From Paracoccaceae bacterium (GTDB lineage Bacteria > Pseudomonadota > Alphaproteobacteria > Rhodobacterales > Rhodobacteraceae), in assembly GCA_002746395.1 (NCBI GenBank), contig NVXA01000004.1, forward strand, positions 18,727-25,774: 7,048 nt of DNA, read 5' to 3'. Both the position numbers and the translations under genes were made by a program. Below the pieces are notes generated by a model. The model made no database searches. It saw only the letters and a list, made by a program, of their open reading frames with translations, and was not told the origin of the DNA. How positions within the stretch are numbered: position 1 is the stretch's first letter; the number at the start of each line of letters is the position of its first letter. Positions 1-4,978 of the stretch are shown here, piece by piece.

Positions 1-1020
1 CTATACGGAGAGTTGCCAACAGCTGCACAGTTGGATGAATTTATTCCGCGCGTGACCCGCCACACTATGTTGCACGAACAAATGGCCTATTTTTATCGCG
101 GTTTCCGTCGTGATGCCCATCCGATGTCGATCATTTGCGGCGTTCAAGGTGCAATGTCGTCATTCTATCACGATTCCACTGATATTAACGATCCATGGCA
201 GCGTGAAGTTGCATCGATCCGTATGATCGCAAAAATGCCGACCGTTGCGGCATGGGCCTACAAATATTCGATAGGCCAGCCGTTCATTTATCCACGCAAC
301 GATCTGGATTATGCATCGAACTTCTTGCACATGTGTTTCGCGGTTCCAGCCGAAGAATACAATGTTGACCCAATTGTTGCCCGCGCGATGGACCGTATCT
401 TTACGCTTCACGCGGATCACGAACAGAATGCGTCAACCTCAACCGTTCGTCTTGCTGGTTCTTCGGGCGCAAACCCGTTTGCGTGTATCGCGGCAGGCAT
501 TGCTTGCCTTTGGGGGCCTGCGCATGGTGGCGCGAACGAAGCAGCATTGAACATGTTGCGTGAAATAGGCACCGTTGATCGCATTCCAGAATATATTGCG
601 CGCGCGAAAGACAAGAATGACCCGTTCCGTCTGATGGGCTTTGGCCACCGCGTTTATAAAAACTTTGACCCGCGCGCCAAAGTGATGAAAGAATCCGCGG
701 ATGAAGTTCTGGGCTTGATGGGGATTGAAGACAACCCAACCCTTCAGGTTGCTAAGGAATTGGAGCGTATTGCTCTTTCTGATCCATATTTCATCGAGAA
801 AAAGTTGTACCCGAATGTCGATTTTTACTCCGGTATTATTCTGGATGCTATTGGTTTCCCAACATCAATGTTCACACCGATCTTCGCCTTGGCGCGCACG
901 GTTGGCTGGATTGCACAGTGGAAAGAAATGATCGCCGATCCAACACAAAAAATCGGACGCCCGCGCCAGCTGTATACCGGTGCGAAACATCGCGACTACA
1001 TGGACGTAGAAAACCGCTAA
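1..1020 (+). CDS. gltA: Citrate synthase, type II (C-terminal ~339 residues; 5' end outside window)
   Basis: Citrate synthase condenses oxaloacetate with acetyl-CoA to give citrate and CoA, the entry step of the TCA cycle, in the cytoplasm. The reading frame is open from base 1 ([14 protein letters not shown]) and ends with TAA at 1018-1020. It aligns from memory almost without gaps to E. coli GltA, which has about 427 residues, so roughly 90 N-terminal residues are missing. All three catalytic residues are visible: His in [11 protein letters not shown] (codon 523-525), His in GFGHRVY (codon 646-648) and Asp in NVDFYSG (codon 820-822). The first two are 41 residues apart, as in E. coli. The motifs [14 protein letters not shown] and RPRQLYTG are also intact. 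The similarity is to the hexameric Gram-negative type, which is often NADH-inhibited; whether this one is cannot be told here. TTG at 13 is internal, not the start. The gene converges on lpxB and ends at a strong hairpin. Confidence 0.97.
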   Translation, partial: LYGELPTAAQLDEFIPRVTRHTMLHEQMAYFYRGFRRDAHPMSIICGVQGAMSSFYHDSTDINDPWQREVASIRMIAKMPTVAAWAYKYSIGQPFIYPRNDLDYASNFLHMCFAVPAEEYNVDPIVARAMDRIFTLHADHEQNASTSTVRLAGSSGANPFACIAAGIACLWGPAHGGANEAALNMLREIGTVDRIPEYIARAKDKNDPFRLMGFGHRVYKNFDPRAKVMKESADEVLGLMGIEDNPTLQVAKELERIALSDPYFIEKKLYPNVDFYSGIILDAIGFPTSMFTPIFALARTVGWIAQWKEMIADPTQKIGRPRQLYTGAKHRDYMDVENR

Positions 1021-1023
1021 TAC

Positions 1024-1054
1024 AAAAACGCCGGAGCAACCCTCCGGCGTTTTT
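1024..1054. terminator. Bidirectional intrinsic terminator between gltA and lpxB
   Basis: Bases 1024-1036 (AAAAACGCCGGAG) are the exact reverse complement of 1042-1054, giving a perfect 13-bp stem with a 5-base loop (CAACC, 1037-1041). The core ACGCCGGAG is GC-rich and is flanked by five A on one side and five T on the other. Either strand therefore gives a GC-rich hairpin followed by a U run, the form of a Rho-independent terminator. It lies 3 bases after the gltA stop. On the minus strand it begins inside the lpxB stop codon (TAA, 1055-1053), so the last two bases of lpxB are part of the stem. It is placed to end both converging transcripts in a 32-base gap. Termination activity itself is inferred. 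Confidence 0.9.
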
Positions 1055-2237
1055 AGTTATTATTAAGAAATTTCAAAACCGACTTCGCCGCCCGGTTTCC
1101 GGATGTATCACCACCCTTTCCCAATGCTTCCATTGCCTTGGCCGACACCGCGAGCTGTGCATCGCGGGCCTCAGCACTCTCCAACAAGTTTTTGACGGAG
1201 TGATAGATGTTTTCAGCCGTGCACTCTTCGAGTAAAAACTCCGGCACAGCGTTTGTATCCGTTAAAAGGTTAACCAGAGTCGCGGTTGAGACACGCACCA
1301 TCCGCCGCTTGATGAACGCCGTGAACCAATGCATGTCATAGGCAATAACCATCGGTGTTTCGGCTGCCGCGAGTTCCAGAGAAACGGTTCCAGAAGCGGC
1401 CAACGCAACGTCAGACGTTTTATAACACGCCCGTTTTCTATCCTCGGAATCCTTTGAGGGTAGACTTGTTGGGTCGAGGATCGTGACATCAACGTCGGCA
1501 AAAATTTGTTTAATCAGGTCTACGCGTGATGCAACAGACGGGATTATAACCTTGAGGTCGGGATAATCGCGCCTTAACCTTTCGACAACTTCTCGGAAAA
1601 CCGGACCTAACCTTGTAACTTCACTGGCTCGAGATCCTGGTAGAAGCGTTAGTAGCTGAGCATCACTAGCCATGCCCATTTCCACGCGAAACTCAATCGC
1701 TTGCGCGTCCGTTGCCTGTTTCTCAGCTGTGATGGGGTGCCCGACGAAATCGCAGCTCATCCCTTCGGCTTCCATGTAGGGTGGCTCGAACGGCAGAAGG
1801 GTTAATACATGGTTAACGAAGCGTGCCATTTTTGCCGCGCGTTTCGGCCGCCAAGCCCAAACGGACGGAGCCACATAATGAATGACACGCAGAGTTGGCA
1901 ATCGAGTTTTGGCGCGCTTGGCTACACGAAAACAAAAATCAGGGCTGTCGATCGTTATCAATGCTGTCGGGTTTATACTTTCAATTGAATTAGCGGTCCC
2001 TTTAATGCGGCGCAATAGCTGGCGCATTTTGGGGAGAACCTCTGCGATGCCCATAACTGAAAGCTCATCCATCGCGAAGATACTATCCAGCCCTTGATCA
2101 ATCATTAAAGGTCCGCCAACCCCGACGAAATTTATTGCGCCACCGTGTTCCGACTTAAGGCCTTGCATCAACGCCGCACCAAGCCGATCCCCCGAGCTTT
2201 CCCCCGCGATGATGAAGAATGTCGAGGTCTCGTTCAT
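1053..2237 (-). CDS. lpxB: Lipid-A-disaccharide synthase LpxB
   Basis: LpxB is a peripheral inner-membrane GT-B glycosyltransferase (family GT19). It joins UDP-2,3-diacylglucosamine to lipid X and releases UDP, forming the beta-1,6 disaccharide backbone of lipid A. From the chosen start the protein has 394 residues, close to the usual 380-390. Family motifs appear in order: AGESSGD (11-17), GVGGPLM (39-45), IDSPDF (96-101, with the conserved Asp), APSVWAWRPKR (123-133), FVGHP (164-168), LLPGSRASEV (198-207) and ALAASGTVSLE (278-288), then a C-terminal PEFL segment. I chose ATG at 2237 because it forms an ATGA overlap with the lpxI stop and puts the first strand (TFFIIAGE) at the usual place. 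ATG at 2255 would add MGSAQR. Neither start has a good Shine-Dalgarno sequence, so translation is probably coupled to lpxI. It is the last gene of the cluster and ends inside the terminator hairpin. Confidence 0.96.
   Translation of the reverse strand: MNETSTFFIIAGESSGDRLGAALMQGLKSEHGGAINFVGVGGPLMIDQGLDSIFAMDELSVMGIAEVLPKMRQLLRRIKGTANSIESINPTALITIDSPDFCFRVAKRAKTRLPTLRVIHYVAPSVWAWRPKRAAKMARFVNHVLTLLPFEPPYMEAEGMSCDFVGHPITAEKQATDAQAIEFRVEMGMASDAQLLTLLPGSRASEVTRLGPVFREVVERLRRDYPDLKVIIPSVASRVDLIKQIFADVDVTILDPTSLPSKDSEDRKRACYKTSDVALAASGTVSLELAAAETPMVIAYDMHWFTAFIKRRMVRVSTATLVNLLTDTNAVPEFLLEECTAENIYHSVKNLLESAEARDAQLAVSAKAMEALGKGGDTSGNRAAKSVLKFLNNN
2234..2237 (-). other. ATGA stop/start overlap coupling lpxI to lpxB
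   Basis: On the minus strand ATG (2237-2235) and TGA (2236-2234) overlap as ATGA: lpxI ends and lpxB begins in the same four bases. The sequence just upstream has no good Shine-Dalgarno, so re-initiation by the ribosome that finished lpxI is the likely mode. This is inferred from layout and would keep LpxI and LpxB, which perform consecutive steps, in step. Confidence 0.65.
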
Positions 2238-3091
2238 TCTTTGGGCCGAACCCATAAAAACAACTCAAGATCGTTTGCCAAAGAAACCGTTTCGGATCGG
2301 CGCAAAACCATCACACCACCGGCGTCGATTGCAACGCCTGACAGCCCAGCGTCATGCGCGTTGCGAATTGTATCGGGGCCGATTGTGGGTAAGTCCACAC
2401 GAAAGTCCTGCGCTGGTTTAGGCGCTTTGAAAAGCACGCCTCGACCACCGGTCGGGTTAGGAGCATACCCTTCACGATTGTTTTTCACAAACTCCAGCAT
2501 CGTGTCCGTGCCTTGAATGCTTTCCAATCCAAGGCAGAGACCCTGCCCAACCACAGCCCCCTGCCCGACATCTAAACGCCCGAGGCCAGTAACAATTTCA
2601 GCGGCACGGGAGGCATCAAATATGTCATCATCACTGGGTTTAATATTGGTTAACACACCAGCTTGCGGTATCAGGCTTGGTAATACGTCATGTGCCGCGC
2701 GAACGCGGAAACCATTAGTCTCGAAAAACCTGATGATGGAACTTAGGGTTTCATCATCGCCGCCCTTCATGGTTTCGCTTAGAATGATTGCTAATTCACG
2801 GCCCTTATCATCAAGCTTGCTTGGGTCAATACTTTCGCGATTCATCGCGCCAACGATCACAATTTCTAGGCAGTCAGCATCTTGCATTTGGCTGATCAGC
2901 TGACCCGTTTTTTCAAATATGGTCGGAATAACGGGATGAGTTGATGCCCAGACCAACGGAATATTTTCGAACTCCACAACGGCATACTTTCGGCCAGATG
3001 CCTGACATTCTTCGGCCAACAAGCGTGGAAGATCACCATGGCCAGCGATAATTGCCAGCCCGGTTTTCGAGTGGTCACCTGACGCGCCCAT
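2234..3091 (-). CDS. lpxI: UDP-2,3-diacylglucosamine pyrophosphatase LpxI
   Basis: LpxI hydrolyses UDP-2,3-diacylglucosamine to lipid X (2,3-diacylglucosamine 1-phosphate) and UMP, the step before LpxB. It is the alphaproteobacterial replacement for the metallophosphoesterase LpxH and is unrelated to it. The 285-residue protein matches the family (formerly DUF1009) in length and layout. The N-terminal part has GLAIIAGHGDLPRLLAEEC (11-29). The middle has ETMKGGDDETLSSIIRFFE (106-124) and AHDVLPSL (133-140). The C-terminal part has GRGVLFKAPKP (216-226), DLPTIGPDTI (233-242) and AIDAGGVMVL (254-263). Asp233 sits in the most conserved C-terminal block and is the likely counterpart of the catalytic Asp studied in Caulobacter LpxI; that assignment is from memory. 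None of the LpxH metal motifs is present. The start ATG lies 2 bases after the lpxA stop, and the stop TGA overlaps the lpxB start. The Shine-Dalgarno is weak, which suggests coupled translation. Confidence 0.95.
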   Translation of the reverse strand: MGASGDHSKTGLAIIAGHGDLPRLLAEECQASGRKYAVVEFENIPLVWASTHPVIPTIFEKTGQLISQMQDADCLEIVIVGAMNRESIDPSKLDDKGRELAIILSETMKGGDDETLSSIIRFFETNGFRVRAAHDVLPSLIPQAGVLTNIKPSDDDIFDASRAAEIVTGLGRLDVGQGAVVGQGLCLGLESIQGTDTMLEFVKNNREGYAPNPTGGRGVLFKAPKPAQDFRVDLPTIGPDTIRNAHDAGLSGVAIDAGGVMVLRRSETVSLANDLELFLWVRPKE

Positions 3092-3093
3092 AA

Positions 3094-3903
3094 CTAGTCG
3101 TTACTTTTGGGCAACAGAAAGGAGCGTGCGCTGTTGGCTAACAAGAACTCGACGACATCTGAAACCAACTCATTGTCGCCGTGTTTGTCTTGCGCTTTTT
3201 TCGCCCGTTCTTTGAGGGTGCCTTCGCCCTCAAATATTTCCGCGAATGACGTCCGTAAACCATTGATCGTGGTTTTATCAACACCGCGGCGCTTCAGGCC
3301 TATAAGGTTCAACCCGCCGAGGTTCGCCCGTTCCGACAGAGCCATACCATATGGAATCACATCAGAAACCACGGCAGCAAGCCCACCGATGATAGCGCCT
3401 TTGCCGACGTTCACGAATTGATGCACACCACTTAACGCGCCTATAATAACATCGTCACCAATCGTGACGTGCCCGGCCACAGACGCATGGTTCGCCAGAA
3501 CAACACGATCTCCAACCTGCGCATCATGCCCGACGTGCGCGCCAAGCATTAACAAACAATTATCACCAATTCGCGTAATGCCAGTGCCACCCTTGGTGCC
3601 CGGATTAACGGTAACACCTTCGCGGATCATGCAGCTTTCGCCTATCTCAAGATAGGTTTTCTCACCCGCATATTTCAAATCTTGTGGTTGGTGCCCAATG
3701 GAGGCCGTTGGCCAAATGCGCGTTTCCGCACCAACCTTTGTGTGGCCCATGACCACGGCATGGCTGAACAGCTCGACGTTATTTCCAAGGGTAACATTTG
3801 GCCCAACAAGGCAAAACGGCCCAATTTTACAATTTGCACCGATGGTGGCCCCATCCTCAATTACGGCTGAGGGGTGGATTGTAGCAGTTGTATCGACAGA
3901 CAT
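3094..3903 (-). CDS. lpxA: Acyl-[ACP]-UDP-N-acetylglucosamine O-acyltransferase LpxA
   Basis: LpxA transfers an R-3-hydroxyacyl chain from ACP to the 3-OH of UDP-GlcNAc, the first step of lipid A synthesis, as a cytoplasmic trimer. The 269-residue protein (E. coli has 262) begins with hexapeptide repeats of a left-handed beta-helix: IHPSAVIEDGATIGANCKIGPFCLVGPNV and so on to about residue 190. A helical C-terminal domain follows. SIGHQPQDLKYAGE (68-81) is the alphaproteobacterial form of the substrate-binding segment. His126 in GAHVGHD matches catalytic His125 of E. coli, and His123 matches His122. GLKRRG near residue 203 is conserved. Gly174 (IIGG) matches E. coli Gly173, which sets acyl length. 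VNPG at 99-102 replaces the E. coli IHRG, as I recall for other alphaproteobacterial LpxA. The start ATG follows the fabZ stop by 2 bases and has an AAAGG Shine-Dalgarno. Confidence 0.97.
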   Translation of the reverse strand: MSVDTTATIHPSAVIEDGATIGANCKIGPFCLVGPNVTLGNNVELFSHAVVMGHTKVGAETRIWPTASIGHQPQDLKYAGEKTYLEIGESCMIREGVTVNPGTKGGTGITRIGDNCLLMLGAHVGHDAQVGDRVVLANHASVAGHVTIGDDVIIGALSGVHQFVNVGKGAIIGGLAAVVSDVIPYGMALSERANLGGLNLIGLKRRGVDKTTINGLRTSFAEIFEGEGTLKERAKKAQDKHGDNELVSDVVEFLLANSARSFLLPKSND

Positions 3904-3905
3904 AA

Positions 3906-4385
3906 TCAGCCTTTGTTTTCATCTTCGGGTGGAACAATCATGGCGGTAAACTCGGACTCGGCGACGATTACGCCATTAACTTTCCCTTCCCCCCAAAATT
4001 TCCAAATTTTACCGCGTCCGCGAATGACTTTGACGTGTAACTCCAAAGCGTCACCGGGTTGCACTATTTGGCGAAACTTTACTTTGTCCATCGACATGAA
4101 ATATACCAGCATTCCAGCATCAATCAGATTAAGAGTTGTGCCAACCAGAACCCCAGCGGTTTGCGCCATAGCCTCGACAATCAAAACGCCCGGCATAACG
4201 GCTTTATCAGGGAAGTGACCTTGAAAATGCGGCTCGTTAACCGTTACCATTTTGATGCCAACGGCACTTTCGTTTACACGTATTTCTTTAACGGCGTCGA
4301 TCAGCAGAAACGGATACCGATGCGGTATCATGCGTTTGATTTCAGAAAGATCAGCGGATGTAGCTTCAGTCGCGGTGTCGGACAT
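3906..4385 (-). CDS. fabZ: 3-hydroxyacyl-[ACP] dehydratase FabZ
   Basis: FabZ dehydrates (3R)-hydroxyacyl-ACP to trans-2-enoyl-ACP in fatty acid elongation, in the cytoplasm. It competes with LpxA (and LpxD) for the same hydroxyacyl-ACP pool, which is the usual explanation for its place in the lipid A cluster. The 159-residue protein is a single hot-dog fold, slightly longer than the E. coli enzyme (151). The extra length is a polar N-terminal leader (MSDTATEATSADLSE). IPHRYPFLLID (20-30) is the family signature. The catalytic pair is His57 in FQGHFPDK and Glu71 in GVLIVEAMAQ, which lie on the beta-strand turn and central helix as in E. coli (His54 and Glu68). The C-terminal half carries the strand segment MSMDKVKFRQIVQPGD. 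The ATG start is 3 bases after the ompH stop and has a clear Shine-Dalgarno. Gene order ompH-fabZ-lpxA supports FabZ over FabA. Confidence 0.97.
   Translation of the reverse strand: MSDTATEATSADLSEIKRMIPHRYPFLLIDAVKEIRVNESAVGIKMVTVNEPHFQGHFPDKAVMPGVLIVEAMAQTAGVLVGTTLNLIDAGMLVYFMSMDKVKFRQIVQPGDALELHVKVIRGRGKIWKFWGEGKVNGVIVAESEFTAMIVPPEDENKG
3910..3914 (-). promoter_or_regulatory. Ribosome binding site of lpxA
   Basis: On the minus strand the sequence reads AAAGG, then six bases, then the ATG of lpxA at 3903. It lies inside the last codons of fabZ (Lys-Gly-stop), so ribosomes ending fabZ pass directly over it. It supports the ATG at 3903 as the true start. Confidence 0.7.
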
Positions 4386-4388
4386 GTT

Positions 4389-4952
4389 TTATTCCCTTTC
4401 GGTGGCCAAATCCGGGTTTAGCTCGAAGGCCCGGTCGAGTATCTCTATTGCTTCCAGTGTTATATCCAAATTTCGATTAAACAAAAGAACCGATCTTTGA
4501 TCAATGATAGCACTAGCCTGATATTTAGCCATTATTTCGCTTAGAAACGGAGCGGCTATGACAATAAAACGGCGGCGCTGTCCCTCGATGCTTTTCTGCA
4601 TTTCTACATCTTTTGCAAGCTGCGATTCACGAGCGGCCTGAACACGCTTGTCAAAATCTTCGGAGAGGGTTCTGAATTCTTCAGGCGTAACCTCACTTCG
4701 GATTTCTGTTAAACGCTTTTCTTCGATCACAAAGGCATCACTGATCACGCGGCTTTCTTGCAGTAAAACAGTACGTTTTCCCGCCTGAATTAGCTGCATC
4801 GCTTGCCCAAGTTTGGAGTTTATAAACAGCCCCTCTTGATCCAACACCAATACGGGTTGCGGAAATACCGTTGGGAAATCGACTTGTGCGACGGATTGCG
4901 TGGCTAATAGCACAAGCCCTACCAGAAGCATTCCGAAGCGCCGAAGGTACAT
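4389..4952 (-). CDS. skp: Periplasmic OMP chaperone, OmpH/Skp family
   Basis: Skp/OmpH is a trimeric periplasmic chaperone that holds unfolded outer-membrane proteins after Sec export and passes them to the BAM complex. From ATG 4952 the protein has 187 residues. Residues 1-23 form a signal peptide: a basic start (MYLRR), a hydrophobic core (GMLLVGLVLLA) and a likely cleavage after SVAQ. The mature part opens with VLVLDQEGLFINSKLGQAM (34-52), typical of OmpH. A charged helical stretch of about residues 60-130, rich in E, K, R and Q, matches the coiled-coil tentacle. The end, SAIIDQRSVLLFNRNLDIT, matches the returning body domain. A TTG at 4976 would add eight residues and start 2 bases after the bamA stop. 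I prefer the ATG because the signal peptide begins there, but neither start has a clear Shine-Dalgarno. The position after bamA supports the assignment. OmpH family membership is firm; the symbol skp is by analogy. Confidence 0.9.
   Translation of the reverse strand: MYLRRFGMLLVGLVLLATQSVAQVDFPTVFPQPVLVLDQEGLFINSKLGQAMQLIQAGKRTVLLQESRVISDAFVIEEKRLTEIRSEVTPEEFRTLSEDFDKRVQAARESQLAKDVEMQKSIEGQRRRFIVIAAPFLSEIMAKYQASAIIDQRSVLLFNRNLDITLEAIEILDRAFELNPDLATERE
4393..4399 (-). promoter_or_regulatory. Ribosome binding site of fabZ
   Basis: The minus strand reads AAAGGGA, then seven bases, then the fabZ ATG at 4385. This is the best Shine-Dalgarno sequence in the cluster. It overlaps the last two sense codons of ompH (Arg-Glu), so fabZ can be initiated independently of the upstream gene as well as by coupling. 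Confidence 0.75.
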
Positions 4953-4978
4953 AGTTGGTGTTGCAATGAAGCCCAAAA

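Noticed and set aside
401..739. Minus-strand reading frame of 112 codons inside gltA
   Set aside because: It lies wholly antisense to conserved citrate synthase sequence, its product is rich in Arg, Cys and Pro with no recognisable domain, and it has no neighbour or signal to support it.
13..1020. TTG at 13 as the start of citrate synthase
   Set aside because: The frame stays open to base 1, and the residues before it (LYGE) continue the family alignment. The gene is cut by the window edge.
2235..2255. Upstream ATG at 2255 as the lpxB start
   Set aside because: It adds only MGSAQR, lengthens the overlap with lpxI to 22 bases and has no better ribosome binding site. The 2237 start fits family N-termini, though the longer form is not excluded.
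2145..2516. Plus-strand frame of 123 codons spanning the lpxI/lpxB junction
   Set aside because: It runs antisense to two well-supported genes and its translation has no recognisable domain.
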